Assembly: GCF_002150005.2 (NCBI RefSeq)
Contig: NZ_MSPP01000003.1
Span: 494,832-558,831 of the forward strand
From: Marivivens niveibacter
GTDB lineage: Bacteria > Pseudomonadota > Alphaproteobacteria > Rhodobacterales > Rhodobacteraceae
Length of the DNA: 64,000 nucleotides
Direction: 5' to 3'
Position numbers and translations under genes: made by a program
In this document: piece after piece, positions 53,321 through 62,553 of the stretch
Numbering within the stretch: the first letter of the stretch is position 1
Layout: each line of letters begins with the position of its first letter
The notes under the pieces: generated by a model
The model's database searches: none
What the model saw: the letters and a program-made list of their open reading frames with translations, nothing else
Told to the model about the DNA's origin: nothing

Positions 53321-54309
53321 TATCGCATCCAGAAACCGTTGGATTTGATCCGATTTCTGATCTGTTTTTCGCGGCGTGGTAGGTCGTTCTGATCAAACAG
53401 CTCGCGCACTTTTTTACCGCGGCCTTGATACACCATTCGTTTGATCGGTTCGTATTGTTTCAGAACCTTTTTCACCTTGTTCGGGGCGGCAACGGTTTCC
53501 AGTGCATTCACAACGTGATCCGATTCACGGGCATATAGCATCGGGAACAGGCGATAATGGCAGGACACGTTCCCATCCAGCCCGTCCAATTCTGGACCCG
53601 GACGTCCGCCGCCGAACGAATGAATGACAAGCGGTAAAACGATTTGATCTAGCCATGGATCGATTGACTGAACAACCATTTCTTCGGGACGATCATCGCG
53701 GACCTGCACGGCCCAGTCTGTGAACCGTTTTCCGAATTCTGCGGGGTCTTTGTAGAAAAACCAGCCAGCATTGAAATACAGATATCGCTGCCAGTATTCG
53801 TCGGGTTTGCTCAGGTCCAAGCTGGATTCGAATTCCAACCCGAATTTGTCATACAGCGATTTCCAAATCTCTGTATAACCAGGCCAGTACAGCTCTTCTT
53901 CGGGCCAAGTGCCTTCGCGGCGCATGGATGCGGCGGGTTTGTCGAAATCAAACGGGACTTTGGTGATGTCGCCCGTGATTAACGTGTCCGTGTCAAAAAA
54001 AACAAAAGGTTCGCCAGCGGGCAGGGCGCTGATCGCCTCGATTTTGTTGCCGTATGGGTAATAGGCGCCAAAATGACGGTTTTCAAAAGGTAGGATCGTC
54101 GCGCCCAGTTCGGCCAACGCCTCTTTTACTGGTGTCGGCATGCGCGGATCGTTTGGCCAGCGATCGTTGGGTTGGGGTTCCGCGACATATAACGTGCCGC
54201 TGAATTTCGGCGAATAATGCCGAAGAGAGGCTGCAAACAAAACAGCCTCGTAGCCTAATCTCCCAGATTGGCCGATAATCAAAATATTAAATTTTTGCTT
54301 TTTGCTCAT
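53320..54309 (-). CDS. Glycosyltransferase-like protein with a DxD motif
   Basis: A 329-aa soluble protein. The N-terminal Rossmann-like strand KFNILIIGQSGRLGYEAV is followed by a DxD-type motif in VFFDTDTLITG (D106-T-D108), as in GT8-like nucleotide-sugar transferases, and an aromatic-rich NAGWFFYKDP segment. The basic C-terminus (REKQIRNRIKSNGFWMR) could contact membranes. Acceptor unknown. The single gene is flanked by tRNA-Tyr upstream. The family assignment rests on the motif and is tentative. Confidence 0.7.
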   Translation of the reverse strand: MSKKQKFNILIIGQSGRLGYEAVLFAASLRHYSPKFSGTLYVAEPQPNDRWPNDPRMPTPVKEALAELGATILPFENRHFGAYYPYGNKIEAISALPAGEPFVFFDTDTLITGDITKVPFDFDKPAASMRREGTWPEEELYWPGYTEIWKSLYDKFGLEFESSLDLSKPDEYWQRYLYFNAGWFFYKDPAEFGKRFTDWAVQVRDDRPEEMVVQSIDPWLDQIVLPLVIHSFGGGRPGPELDGLDGNVSCHYRLFPMLYARESDHVVNALETVAAPNKVKKVLKQYEPIKRMVYQGRGKKVRELFDQNDLPRREKQIRNRIKSNGFWMR

Positions 54310-54459
54310 GGCGTTATGTTTGTTGCCTGCACGATATAATATCGCAGACTATAACAGCGTATCGACCAGACAAAACCCATAGGCTGACAGATGGCGGAAA
54401 AACGCAGAATAAAGCACACATGATCAATGTGTGACCACCAGTTCCGTAATGTGAGGAAG

Positions 54460-54543
54460 TGGTGGGCGACCCTGGAATCGAACCAGGCATGGGTCTCCCC
54501 GGCGGAGTTACAGTCCGCTGCCGCACCTTGCAGCACGTCGCCC
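54460..54543 (-). tRNA. tRNA-Tyr (anticodon GTA)
   Basis: On the minus strand an 84-nt tRNA with a long variable arm. Acceptor arms GGGCGAC and GTCGCCC pair perfectly, the anticodon loop is CTGTAAC (anticodon GTA), the T loop is GGTTCGATTCC, and the 3' CCA is encoded (54460-54462). Confidence 0.97.
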
Positions 54544-54685
54544 AAACGAAGCGTTGTTTCGTTCGTGAGGGGGTGAATATGGCGAACCCGCTGGGGCGTC
54601 AACAGGAAAATCGCACTTTTTTACGCCACTTGTGCTGACGGCCCTTTTCGCGCATTGAAGGGACGTCATTTAAGGAAAGCCTGTC

Positions 54686-55459
54686 ATGAAAAAACCAAAG
54701 TGGGTGGTCGAAAAAGAAAAAGCCAAACGTGCGGCAGCAGCCGAAACCGTCTGGCTGTTCGGTCTGCATGCGGTGCGTGATGCGCTGATGAATCCGGCGC
54801 GGGAAAAATTGCGCTTGGTTGTTACCAAAAACGCTTTTGACAAGCTTGAAGACGCAATCAATCAAAGCGGTGTGGACCCCGAAATTGTGGATCCCCGTAA
54901 ATTTGACGTGCCGATTGATGCGCAATCGGTCCACCAGGGCGCAGCGTTAGAGGTAAAGCCGCTCAATTGGGGCGACTTGAAAGACGTTGCGCTAAACGGC
55001 GGTGTTGATCCCGCACGTATTATTTTGCTGGACCGCGTGACGGACCCGCACAACGTGGGCGCAATTTTGCGATCGGCCGAAGTTTTTGGTGCCCGCGCAG
55101 TGATTGCGGTTCAACGGCATAGCGCTCCTGAAACAGGTGCCTTGGCCAAAACCGCAAGTGGCGCGTTGGAACGTCAACCTTATCTGCGGATTCGCAATCT
55201 GGCCGACACAATGGAAGAGTTGAAAGAGCTGGGATATATCGTGTTGGGCCTTGCCGGCGAAGCCGAGCAGACCATCGAACAGGCGTTAGAGGGCCGCAAA
55301 GATCGCCCCGTTGCGTTGGTTCTGGGCGCTGAAGGGCCTGGTTTGCGAGATAAAACACGCGATACATGCGATGCATTGGTGCGTATCGATTTCGCGGGTG
55401 GTTTTGGATCATTGAACGTGTCTAACGCCGCTGCGGTTGCGCTATACGCGTCGCGTTAG
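54686..55459 (+). CDS. rlmB: SPOUT-family 23S rRNA (guanosine-2'-O)-methyltransferase RlmB/TrmH-like
   Basis: A 257-aa protein with a basic N-terminal lead, a substrate-binding domain (WLFGLHAVRDALMNPAREKLRL) and the SPOUT knot: motif 1 RVTDPHNVGAILRSAEVFGA, motif 2 VLGAEGPGLRD, motif 3 GSLNVSNAAAVALYAS. RlmB methylates Gm2251 of 23S rRNA. The tRNA enzyme TrmH is a less likely alternative. Confidence 0.9.
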   Translation: MKKPKWVVEKEKAKRAAAAETVWLFGLHAVRDALMNPAREKLRLVVTKNAFDKLEDAINQSGVDPEIVDPRKFDVPIDAQSVHQGAALEVKPLNWGDLKDVALNGGVDPARIILLDRVTDPHNVGAILRSAEVFGARAVIAVQRHSAPETGALAKTASGALERQPYLRIRNLADTMEELKELGYIVLGLAGEAEQTIEQALEGRKDRPVALVLGAEGPGLRDKTRDTCDALVRIDFAGGFGSLNVSNAAAVALYASR

Positions 55460-55566
55460 GCTGGGGCGCCTGCGCCTGCGGCGACACCCGCCCACCCAGC
55501 CAACGCTGATCACGAAATCATGAGCGGGGGTTTTCGTGACAAAATTCGCACCTATTTCATTTCGTG

Positions 55567-55654
55567 AGGCAAGGCACTGGAACTGTCTTGCAATTACTCA
55601 CTGTCCCTCGTTCCATTCCTACGCCCGAGTGAGAAAATCCTCGGGCGTTTTTTT
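55567..55654 (+). ncRNA. Candidate small RNA with two stem-loops
   Basis: In the 210-bp gap between rlmB and the CoA-binding gene, GCAAGGCA (55569-55576) and TGTCTTGC (55584-55591) form an 8-bp stem with loop CTGGAAC. An unpaired stretch (55592-55620) follows, then a classic terminator: ACGCCCGAG (55621-55629), CTCGGGCGT (55640-55648) and seven T. This stem-loop/linker/terminator layout is typical of Hfq-type sRNAs. The 5' end is unknown and an upstream CACGAAAT/ATTTCGTG pair (55511-55518, 55559-55566) could extend it. The alternative is simply the rlmB 3' UTR. Confidence 0.45.
55621..55654 (+). terminator. Strong rho-independent terminator
   Basis: A 9-bp stem ACGCCCGAG/CTCGGGCGT with a 10-nt loop and a run of T at 55648-55654. 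It lies 160 bp after rlmB and 16 bp before the CoA-binding gene, so it more likely ends an independent short transcript than rlmB itself. Confidence 0.9.
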
Positions 55655-55669
55655 ATGTAGAGAAAAGCA

Positions 55670-56089
55670 ATGATTTATAGCGATGATACTTTGAAGGATA
55701 TTTTTGCGAACGTGAAAACTATTTCGTTGGTGGGCGCGTCGGCCAAGCCCGAGCGTCCGTCGCATCAGGTGATGGCGTTTTTACAAAGCAAAGGGTTTCG
55801 CGTTATTCCGGTGAACCCCGGTTTGGAAGGGCAAGAGTTGTTGGGTGAACGCGTTTTTGCGGACGTATCGGCCATTGAAGGACAAGTCGACATGATCGAC
55901 ATCTTTCGCAATTCGGACGCGGTGCCCGAAATTACGGATGCTGCGCTGAACGCATTTCCAAAACTAAAGGTGATCTGGATGCAGTTGGGTGTGACACATT
56001 CCGCGGCGGCAGAAAAAGCCGAGGCCGAGGGTGTTATCGTCATTCAGGATCGTTGCCCGAAAATCGAAATAAACCGTTTGGGTTTGTAA
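55670..56089 (+). CDS. CoA-binding domain protein (YccU-like)
   Basis: A 139-aa single CoA-binding Rossmann domain (ISLVGASAKPERPSHQVMAFL; VIPVNPGLEGQELLGERVFA; IWMQLGVTHSAAAEKAEAEG). Homologues such as YccU bind CoA but have no known reaction. It starts 16 bp after a strong terminator, so its promoter must overlap that terminator or read-through must occur. A GC hairpin follows it. Confidence 0.88.
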   Translation: MIYSDDTLKDIFANVKTISLVGASAKPERPSHQVMAFLQSKGFRVIPVNPGLEGQELLGERVFADVSAIEGQVDMIDIFRNSDAVPEITDAALNAFPKLKVIWMQLGVTHSAAAEKAEAEGVIVIQDRCPKIEINRLGL

Positions 56090-56093
56090 AAAT

Positions 56094-56120
56094 GGGCGGC
56101 ATTTGCCGCCCGTACGTTTT
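56094..56120 (+). terminator. Terminator after the CoA-binding gene
   Basis: GGGCGGC (56094-56100), loop ATTT, GCCGCCC (56105-56111), then GTACGTTTTG. A good stem with an imperfect T-tract. Confidence 0.65.
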
Positions 56121-56165
56121 GTTGTTGATCTGAATAGGGGCGTATTGCCCATCAGTTTTTGCGCG

Positions 56166-56474
56166 TTAGCCGCGGGATGCTTTTTCTGCGATGCCTGATT
56201 GGCCGGTGCGTTTGTCCAATTCGGCTTCGATATCTGACAGGGTGATATCGCGGGCCGCGCACATGACCAGCAGGTGGTACAGGCTGTCGGCTGCTTCGCC
56301 TATCAGTTTTTCTCGGTCGCCTTTGACGGCTTCGATGATCGCCTCTACTGCCTCTTCACCGAATTTTTCGGCGCATTTTTCAGGGCCTTTGGCGAATAGT
56401 TTCGCGGTCCACGAACTGTCAGGATCAGCCGTTTTGCGCGACTGGATCGTTTTATCTAGATCATACAGCGACAT
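56166..56474 (-). CDS. hisE: Phosphoribosyl-ATP pyrophosphatase
   Basis: A 102-aa all-helical MazG-like pyrophosphatase for the second step of histidine synthesis. Metal-binding [18 protein letters not shown] and [12 protein letters not shown] helices are visible. It is a separate protein, not fused to HisI. Its ATG overlaps the hisF stop by 1 nt (TGATG). Confidence 0.96.
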   Translation of the reverse strand: MSLYDLDKTIQSRKTADPDSSWTAKLFAKGPEKCAEKFGEEAVEAIIEAVKGDREKLIGEAADSLYHLLVMCAARDITLSDIEAELDKRTGQSGIAEKASRG

Positions 56475-57232
56475 CAGAGCCTCATTGGGATGCCAGCATC
56501 CGCCATGTATTGTTTGGCTTCGCCGATGGTGTAGGTGCCAAAGTGGAAGATGGATGCCGCCAGAACAGCCGATGCGCCGCCTTCGGTCACGCCTTCGACA
56601 AGGTGGTCCAGATTGCCAACGCCGCCCGATGCGATCACGGGGATGTCGACAGCGTCCGAAATGGCTTTGGTCAGGGGCAGGTTAAAGCCCGCTTTGGTCC
56701 CGTCGCGGTCCATCGATGTTAGCAGGATTTCACCAGCGCCTTTTTCCATCGCGGTGATGGCGAATTCAACGGCGTCAATGCCTGTTGGTTTGCGCCCGCC
56801 GTGGGTGAAAATTTCCCAGCGGCCCTGTTCAACCGTTTTGGCGTCTATTGCGCAAACGATGCATTGCGATCCGAAACGCATTGCTGCGTCGGTCAGCACA
56901 TTCGGGTCCGCTACAGCGGCCGAATTGAACGATACCTTGTCCGCGCCAGCCAACAGCAAAGCGCGCACGTCTTCGTGGGTGCGCACGCCGCCGCCAACGG
57001 TCAGGGGCATGAAACAAGCCTCGGCCGTGCGGGTAACCAGATCGAACATCGTGCCACGGTTTTCATGGGTTGCATGAATGTCCAGAAAACACAGTTCGTC
57101 TGCGCCAGCAGCATCATAGGCTTTGGCGGCTTCGACAGGATCGCCAGCATCAACAAGGCCAACGAAATTGACGCCTTTGACAACGCGGCCGTCGGCTACA
57201 TCTAGGCAAGGTATGATACGGGTCTTTAGCAT
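56474..57232 (-). CDS. hisF: Imidazole glycerol phosphate synthase cyclase subunit
   Basis: A 252-aa TIM-barrel cyclase subunit that works with HisH. The catalytic Asp in [15 protein letters not shown] and in [11 protein letters not shown] are present, as are the phosphate loops [10 protein letters not shown] and [11 protein letters not shown]. The ATG at 57232 gives the standard N-terminus [12 protein letters not shown]; an upstream in-frame start adds 17 unrelated residues. hisH is about 5 kb away, past the queuosine cassette. Confidence 0.97.
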   Translation of the reverse strand: MLKTRIIPCLDVADGRVVKGVNFVGLVDAGDPVEAAKAYDAAGADELCFLDIHATHENRGTMFDLVTRTAEACFMPLTVGGGVRTHEDVRALLLAGADKVSFNSAAVADPNVLTDAAMRFGSQCIVCAIDAKTVEQGRWEIFTHGGRKPTGIDAVEFAITAMEKGAGEILLTSMDRDGTKAGFNLPLTKAISDAVDIPVIASGGVGNLDHLVEGVTEGGASAVLAASIFHFGTYTIGEAKQYMADAGIPMRL

Positions 57233-57305
57233 GGGGCCTGAATACGCGGGGAAAGGTTGCTGGGCAAGCGATCCTTCGCGCAAGATATGAAAAAGGGAGG
57301 CAGTT

Positions 57306-58058
57306 ATGAATTTCGCAAACTATCCAAGCCTAAAGGACAAAGTTGTCTATATCACTGGCGGCGCGTCGGGCATTGGCGCCGAGATGGTACGCGCCTTTGC
57401 GCAGCAGGGCGCCCGCGTTGGATTTGTGGATCGCGATGTGGATGCGGCGATAGCGCTGATTGATGATGTTGATGGCGATGTCACCTTTGCCGATGCGGAT
57501 CTGACGGATATCGACGCACTGCGCGGGGCTCTAGACGCGCTGAAATCCGAAGTCGGGCCAGCGGATGTGTTAGTCAACAACGCCGCCCGCGATGATCGCC
57601 ATAATTGGCGAGAGGTGACGCCCGAATACTGGGATGAACGTCAGGCCACGAATCTGCGCCATATGTTTTTCGCCATTCAGGCAGTCGCCGATGACATGAT
57701 CGAAAAGGGCGCGGGATCGATCATCAACATGGGGTCTAACAGTTGGTGGGAATCCGCTGGTGGCATGCCGTCTTACACAACGGCGAAATCGGCGGTGCAT
57801 GGATTGACGCGCGGGATGGCGCGCGATCTGGGTCAACACCGTATTCGCGTGAACACGGTTGTCCCTGGGTGGATCATGACCGACCGCCAGAAACAGCTGT
57901 GGGCCACGCCCGAGGCGTTAGAGGCGCACCGTGCGAACCAATGCCTGCCCGATCTGATCGAACCGGTCTATGTTGCTCGCATGGTGCTGTTTTTGGCGTC
58001 GGACGATGCCGCGATGTGCACCGCCCAGAATTTCTTTGTCGAGGCAGGGTCGGTTTAA
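57306..58058 (+). CDS. Short-chain dehydrogenase/reductase
   Basis: A 250-aa NAD(P)-dependent SDR. Cofactor motif TGGASGIG (about 18-25), NNA at the adenine site, catalytic Ser in [13 protein letters not shown] and Tyr-x3-Lys in [12 protein letters not shown]. It ends GSV. Asp after the second strand (VDRD) favours NAD. The substrate may be a sugar or polyol; sequence alone cannot decide. It lies on the plus strand between hisF and queF, overlapping queF by 4 bp at the 3' end. Confidence 0.92.
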   Translation: MNFANYPSLKDKVVYITGGASGIGAEMVRAFAQQGARVGFVDRDVDAAIALIDDVDGDVTFADADLTDIDALRGALDALKSEVGPADVLVNNAARDDRHNWREVTPEYWDERQATNLRHMFFAIQAVADDMIEKGAGSIINMGSNSWWESAGGMPSYTTAKSAVHGLTRGMARDLGQHRIRVNTVVPGWIMTDRQKQLWATPEALEAHRANQCLPDLIEPVYVARMVLFLASDDAAMCTAQNFFVEAGSV

Positions 58059-58519
58059 CCGCGGCCACGGTAGGGCGGTACGCCTTGATCGGGGATCCAA
58101 ACGCCGGCGGGCATTTCGCCCGTCTGCCAAAAGACGTCGATCGGGATGCCGCCGCGTGGGTACCAGTATCCGCCAATGCGCAGCCATTTCGGGTCAAGGA
58201 ATTCGACCAGACGGCGGGCGATTGAAATGGTGCAATCTTCGTGGAATGCGCCGTGGTTGCGGAACGATCCCAAAAACAGTTTCAGGGATTTCGATTCCAC
58301 CAGCCATTCGCTCGGCACGTAGTCGATGCACAGATGCGCGAAATCGGGCTGGCCGGTCATCGGGCACAGCGACGTGAATTCAGGCGCGGTAAAGCGCACG
58401 TTGTATTCGATATCTGCCTGAGGGTTCTGAACGCGTTCCAGAACGGCTTCTTCTGGGGATTGGGGCACGACCGTCGCGCCGCCCAGTTGTTGCAGGTTGC
58501 TATAGATGCTGTCAGTCAT
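58055..58519 (-). CDS. queF: NADPH-dependent preQ0 reductase QueF
   Basis: A 154-aa nitrile reductase converting preQ0 to preQ1. The catalytic Cys is in [12 protein letters not shown], and the QueF motif is [20 protein letters not shown] (Glu for the substrate, the basic residues for NADPH). Short, unimodular type. Last gene of the queuosine cassette queC-queD-queE-queF in transcription order. Confidence 0.97.
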   Translation of the reverse strand: MTDSIYSNLQQLGGATVVPQSPEEAVLERVQNPQADIEYNVRFTAPEFTSLCPMTGQPDFAHLCIDYVPSEWLVESKSLKLFLGSFRNHGAFHEDCTISIARRLVEFLDPKWLRIGGYWYPRGGIPIDVFWQTGEMPAGVWIPDQGVPPYRGRG

Positions 58520-58531
58520 GTCAGTTTCCTT

Positions 58532-59239
58532 TCAAACGCCGCGTTTATTGCCCCAGATCAGGACATGTAGCTGCGGCAGGATACGGGGCGCGAACCAATT
58601 GTCGCCCATTGTTTTTTCAGTGAGCCATAGCAGGCGATCCGCCAGCCCTTGGGGATCGACGGGCACGTCTGGATCAACCTCGGGGTTGCCGGGTTGTAGG
58701 TACAGCGCCATGTCGGGATAGCGTGCGTGCGCATCTTTGGCCCATGCGTAATCGGTGTCGTCGAAAATGACGATCTTCATCACGGTTTGGCCTGCTGATT
58801 GGCCTGCCGTAACGCAGGCATCGAACGCGTCCCAATCCACGGTTTCGCCGCTGCTGGGCGGTTTTGGCGACAGAACCAGAGTGTCCAAGTCGCCGAACCA
58901 TGGTTTTGCCAACGACCCTTGGGTTTCGCAGGCGAATTTGTAGCCTTCGGATTTGCCGCGCGCGATGACGCCGCTGAAATCCTGAATAGCGGGGTTGCCG
59001 CCCGAAATGGAAATCGTCAGGGGCGTGCCGCCCGTCAGCGCGGTCACCTGATCCCAAACCTGATCGTCGGACAAGGGTTTCCACGTGTGGCGAAATTCGC
59101 TGTCTACAGCATGAAGGCTATCGCACCAGCTGCACCGATAATCACAGCCACCCGCGCGGATGAACACGGTCGGTTCCCCGATCAGGGCGCCTTCGCCTTG
59201 GATCGTGGGGCCGAAAATTTCGACGATGCGCAGGGTCAT
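58532..59239 (-). CDS. queE: 7-carboxy-7-deazaguanine synthase QueE
   Basis: A 235-aa radical-SAM enzyme that contracts the CPH4 ring to CDG. The cluster motif CxxxCxxC is [12 protein letters not shown]. The start at 59239 gives [21 protein letters not shown] overlaps the queD stop by 4 nt. A 12-bp gap separates it from queF. Confidence 0.96.
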   Translation of the reverse strand: MTLRIVEIFGPTIQGEGALIGEPTVFIRAGGCDYRCSWCDSLHAVDSEFRHTWKPLSDDQVWDQVTALTGGTPLTISISGGNPAIQDFSGVIARGKSEGYKFACETQGSLAKPWFGDLDTLVLSPKPPSSGETVDWDAFDACVTAGQSAGQTVMKIVIFDDTDYAWAKDAHARYPDMALYLQPGNPEVDPDVPVDPQGLADRLLWLTEKTMGDNWFAPRILPQLHVLIWGNKRGV

Positions 59240-59589
59240 GGACGGTACTCTGCCCATGTTTTCGGGGTTTCCGATACCTTAACTGCAGACGTTTCAGGCC
59301 AGCGCGCTTTGCACCAGTCATAGAAATGTTTCGCCATGTTTTCGGCGGTCGAATACCCTTCCATCACGTCGTTCAGGTGACGGTGATCGAAATTGTCGTC
59401 GATATAGGACTTGAGCGGTTTGAGCTCGTGGTAATCGCGCACAAACCCGTCGCTGTTCAGTTCGGCCCCCGACAGTTCCACAACGACGATATAGTTGTGC
59501 CCATGCAGACGGGCACATTGGTGATCATCGGGCAGGTGGGTCAATTGGTGAGAGGCCGAAAAATGGAACTCTTTGCTGATGCGAAACAT
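59236..59589 (-). CDS. queD: 6-carboxytetrahydropterin synthase QueD
   Basis: A 117-aa enzyme of the PTPS fold. Zinc histidines are visible in FSASHQL and RLHGHNY, the catalytic Cys in DHQCARLHG, and a late Glu in [13 protein letters not shown]. The ATG at 59589 is chosen; the frame is open 12 codons further upstream into queC, but the normal N-terminus [14 protein letters not shown] starts here and overlaps the queC stop by 1 nt. Confidence 0.96.
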   Translation of the reverse strand: MFRISKEFHFSASHQLTHLPDDHQCARLHGHNYIVVVELSGAELNSDGFVRDYHELKPLKSYIDDNFDHRHLNDVMEGYSTAENMAKHFYDWCKARWPETSAVKVSETPKTWAEYRP

Positions 59590-60290
59590 CAGGCGTTCCC
59601 CCGTTCGGCAATCGCTTGTTTCCAATAGTCGGGATCGTCGTAAACCGTTGGGTCGGTGACGCCGGCCAGATCGAATGCCTCGCGGCGTTCAACGCAGGTG
59701 CCGCAGCGGCCGCAGTGGTTTTCGCCGCCTTTGTAGCACGACCAAGTATCCGCGAACGGCGTGTTCACTGCCGCGCCTGCGGTCACGATGTCAGCTTTGG
59801 ACCCGTGCACAAATGGCGTGTACAGCGTCACGTCTGCATATCCGTCCAATGCGGCCTTTTGCATGGCGTTGAACGATTCTGTGAACGCGGGGCGGCAGTC
59901 TGGATAGATGAAATGGTCGCCGCCATGAACGGCGGTTGCCACGGCGTCATCCTGATTGGCCGCAGCAATCCCGAATGCAATCGTCAGCATGATCGCGTTC
60001 CGGTTCGGCACCACGGTGATACGCATGGTTTCTTCGGCATAGTGACCGTCTGGCACGTCGATATCATCCGTTAACGCAGACCCCGTTAGGGTCGCGCCGA
60101 TATTGCGCATATCGATGACAGTGTGCGGCACGTTCAGCGCCTGCGCCGCGCGCGCGGCATAGTCGATTTCTTTGGCGTGGCGCTGACCGTAGTCAAACGA
60201 CACAAGGCGGGTCAGAGTATTCTCAGCCGCGACTTTGTAGGCAAGCGAAACAGAATCCAGCCCGCCCGAGCAGATAACGATAGTCTTCAT
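59589..60290 (-). CDS. queC: 7-cyano-7-deazaguanine (preQ0) synthase QueC
   Basis: A 233-aa PP-loop ATPase converting CDG to preQ0. The PP-loop is ICSGGLDSVSLAYK and the zinc cluster near the C-terminus has Cys in WSCYKGGENHCGRCGTCVERR. First gene of the que operon. The 185-bp divergent spacer upstream has GC-rich direct repeats of GACCGG but no preQ1 riboswitch that I can recognise. Confidence 0.97.
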   Translation of the reverse strand: MKTIVICSGGLDSVSLAYKVAAENTLTRLVSFDYGQRHAKEIDYAARAAQALNVPHTVIDMRNIGATLTGSALTDDIDVPDGHYAEETMRITVVPNRNAIMLTIAFGIAAANQDDAVATAVHGGDHFIYPDCRPAFTESFNAMQKAALDGYADVTLYTPFVHGSKADIVTAGAAVNTPFADTWSCYKGGENHCGRCGTCVERREAFDLAGVTDPTVYDDPDYWKQAIAERGNA

Positions 60291-60475
60291 AATGTGTCCC
60301 TTGTTTTGATGACCGGGTAGGCTGCGACCGGTTGAGGGCCTGATAGACCCGCATAGTTTTTACCGCAAGGAAAAATCATGAAACGCAAAGGTATTGAAAG
60401 CTTGTCTTAGGCTATTGAATAAAATTAGCGTGTGTAGCATGGTTTCCTGCAATCTATGGAGGAAATTTACAAAAA

Positions 60476-60853
60476 ATGTTTAGACAAACTGCCTTTGTTA
60501 TCGCAGCAGCGATCGGTCTTGCCGCATGTATGGGGCCAACATTGCCTGCGGATGATCCGCGTCAGATCGCCCTGGTTAAAGGCGAGTGCGAAATTTATTT
60601 TGCTGCTGAACGCCAACTTGGTCAGGCTGGCACTTCGCTGACCCAAGGTTGCGATCCATCTTATGCGTCGTCGACTGCGGATATTGCGGGTACTTACGGT
60701 TACCCAGAAAATGGCGGCACTGCTTATAGTGAAACGTTGTACCGCCGCATGATCGCACGTGGCATGCCCAATGAAATGGCTATGCAGATTTCCAAATCCA
60801 AAGCGTTCTGGGATTTGGTCGCGCTGCAAACTCAAATCTATTCGACACTTTGA
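60476..60853 (+). CDS. Small lipoprotein, unknown function
   Basis: A 125-aa protein whose signal MFRQTAFVIAAAIGLAAC ends in lipobox LAAC (Cys18). Two later cysteines (in KGECEIYF and TQGCDPSY) could form a disulfide. GGAGG lies about 13 nt before the ATG, a little far. I do not recognise the family. It is followed by a very strong hairpin shared with hisA. Confidence 0.78.
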   Translation: MFRQTAFVIAAAIGLAACMGPTLPADDPRQIALVKGECEIYFAAERQLGQAGTSLTQGCDPSYASSTADIAGTYGYPENGGTAYSETLYRRMIARGMPNEMAMQISKSKAFWDLVALQTQIYSTL

Positions 60854-60857
60854 GATA

Positions 60858-60887
60858 AATAAGAGGCCGAAAGGCCTCTTATTATTA
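60858..60887. terminator. Bidirectional terminator between lipoprotein gene and hisA
   Basis: AATAAGAGGCC (60858-60868), GAAA tetraloop, GGCCTCTTATT (60873-60883): a perfect 11-bp stem between convergent genes. Confidence 0.9.
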
Positions 60888-61607
60888 TGATTTCAGAACA
60901 CTCAGGGCCTCGGCCAGATCAATCGCGCCATCATATAGCGCACGGCCCGAAATCGCGCCGTTCAGCGCCGCACCACAGTTTTTCAGATTGTGCAGATCGT
61001 CCAACGACGACACACCGCCCGAAGCAATCACAGGGATGGATACCGCGTTTGCCAGCTCTGCCGTTGCTTCGACGTTCGGGCCCTGCATCGCGCCGTCACG
61101 GTTGATGTCGGTATAGATGATCGCCGAAACGCCCGCGTCTTCGAAGGATTTCGCCAGGTCGATCACCATAACATCGGTTTCTTCGGCCCAACCTTTGGTC
61201 GCGACGCGGCCATTGCGTGCGTCGATGCCAACAGCCACGTGACCTGCGAATTCTTTGCATGCCTCGCGCACCAGATCAGGGTTTTCGACAGCAACGGTGC
61301 CTAGGATCACGCGCGACAGACCTTTGTCCAACCAACGTTCGATCGTCGCCATGTCGCGGATACCGCCGCCTAACTGAGCAGGCACTTTGCATTGCTTTAG
61401 GATTTCTTCGACAGGGGCTGCGTTCACAGGTTCGCCCGCAAATGCGCCGTTCAGGTCCACAAGATGCAGCCATTCGCAGCCCGCATTCACAAATTCTAAC
61501 GCTTGCGCGGCTGGGTTTTCGTTGAAAACGGTCGCCTGATCCATTTCGCCTTTGTACAGGCGAACCGCGTTACCATCTTTTAAATCAATCGCAGGATATA
61601 GGATCAT
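60885..61607 (-). CDS. hisA: ProFAR isomerase HisA
   Basis: A 240-aa TIM-barrel isomerase of histidine synthesis. Catalytic Asp in [15 protein letters not shown], and Asp in [14 protein letters not shown]. Phosphate loops [10 protein letters not shown] and [11 protein letters not shown] are present. It stands apart from hisF by the que cassette and from hisH by two unrelated genes, so it probably has its own promoter in the 140-bp divergent spacer. Confidence 0.97.
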   Translation of the reverse strand: MILYPAIDLKDGNAVRLYKGEMDQATVFNENPAAQALEFVNAGCEWLHLVDLNGAFAGEPVNAAPVEEILKQCKVPAQLGGGIRDMATIERWLDKGLSRVILGTVAVENPDLVREACKEFAGHVAVGIDARNGRVATKGWAEETDVMVIDLAKSFEDAGVSAIIYTDINRDGAMQGPNVEATAELANAVSIPVIASGGVSSLDDLHNLKNCGAALNGAISGRALYDGAIDLAEALSVLKS

Positions 61608-61747
61608 CTGGGCACCTTTGTTGTCTGGTTGCCGCCCTTATGCACGGGCAGGGGGCAATTGCAACAAAGTGGACCCCGACCCAACGTCAATGTTGCGCGG
61701 AATCAGACAAGAAGCGCAGGATAAATTCAAAGAAATGGGAGGATTTC

Positions 61748-62134
61748 ATGAAAAAACTACTACTTGGTGCTGCATTCGCTGTTCTGTCCGCTGGCGCGGC
61801 AATTGCTGACCCGCTCGAAGGAAACTGGCGCACGGCTGCTGATGATAATGGCAATTCGGGTCTGATCACTGTGGAGCCTTGCGGCGCTGCGCTGTGCGGA
61901 ACGCTGGTAAAAGCTTTCGATGCCTCTGGTGCTGAAATCGCAACGGAAAATGTGGGGCGCCAGTTGATCTGGGACACCACCGCAAATGGCGACGGCACCT
62001 ATTCGGGCAAAGTCTATTCGCCAGATCGCGATAAAACCTACAATTCGAAACTGGTCCTTTCGGGTAACAGCCTGTCAGTATCAGGCTGTGTTTTGGGTAT
62101 CTGCCGCGAAGGTGGCGTCTGGACCCGCAACTAA
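61748..62134 (+). CDS. DUF2147 exported protein
   Basis: A 128-aa protein with signal peptide MKKLLLGAAFAVLSAGAAIA and a DUF2147-type lipocalin-like small beta domain (PLEGNWRTAADDNGNSGLITV; CGTLVKAF; GDGTYSGKVYSPDRDKTY). Four mature cysteines fall in two near pairs, probably disulfides. GGGAGG at 61738-61743 fixes the start against an earlier in-frame codon. Function unknown. Confidence 0.87.
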   Translation: MKKLLLGAAFAVLSAGAAIADPLEGNWRTAADDNGNSGLITVEPCGAALCGTLVKAFDASGAEIATENVGRQLIWDTTANGDGTYSGKVYSPDRDKTYNSKLVLSGNSLSVSGCVLGICREGGVWTRN

Positions 62135-62141
62135 AAACGAT

Positions 62142-62167
62142 AAAGGGGCGCAATCAGCGCCCCTTTG
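62142..62167. terminator. Terminator after the DUF2147 gene
   Basis: AAAGGGGCGC (62142-62151), loop AATCA, GCGCCCCTTT (62157-62166), between convergent genes. Confidence 0.88.
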
Positions 62168-62175
62168 CAATTTAA

Positions 62176-62478
62176 TTATTTGCCCTGGTGCGTTAGCGCT
62201 TCGGCGGCGGCTAGGTCGCTGACCAATGTGATGTCTGCGACTTCGGCCATGCGGACGGACAGTGCCCTGAAATCTGGATGGTGCATGGCGCGTTCGCTAT
62301 TATCTGCCGACCATTCCAGCGTTTCAATCATCGTGCGTTGATCTGACCAGCGCTGCTCAGATCGGTCTGTGACGTACCCTAGTCTGCGTAATATAGGCAG
62401 CCGACTTTGGGAAAGTTCATGCATTCGGGCGCGCATGCCCGGTCGTGCGCGGTATACCGCGATCTCTATATGTTGCAT
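62176..62478 (-). CDS. Hypothetical protein, possible dimeric alpha/beta-barrel (ABM/NIPSNAP-like)
   Basis: A 100-aa protein starting HIEIAVYRARPGMRARMHELSQ, which resembles the opening strand and helix of small ferredoxin-like dimeric barrels such as ABM or NIPSNAP domains. The central WSDQRTMIETLEW fits a second strand. The identification is weak. A good SD-like AGGAGG lies upstream on the minus strand (complement of 62484-62489). It sits between hisH and hisA on the same strand. Confidence 0.65.
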   Translation of the reverse strand: MQHIEIAVYRARPGMRARMHELSQSRLPILRRLGYVTDRSEQRWSDQRTMIETLEWSADNSERAMHHPDFRALSVRMAEVADITLVSDLAAAEALTHQGK

Positions 62479-62553
62479 TGATCTCCTCCTGCTAGTGCAA
62501 CGTAGCAGTTTAGAAGATTCGTTCCAAATAGCCGTTCCGCAGGTGCAGAAAGA

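Noticed and set aside
60291..60475. Possible preQ1 riboswitch upstream of queC
   Set aside because: The spacer has GACCGG repeats and an A-rich stretch, but no combination of stem and A-rich tail fitting a preQ1-I or preQ1-II aptamer could be built by eye.
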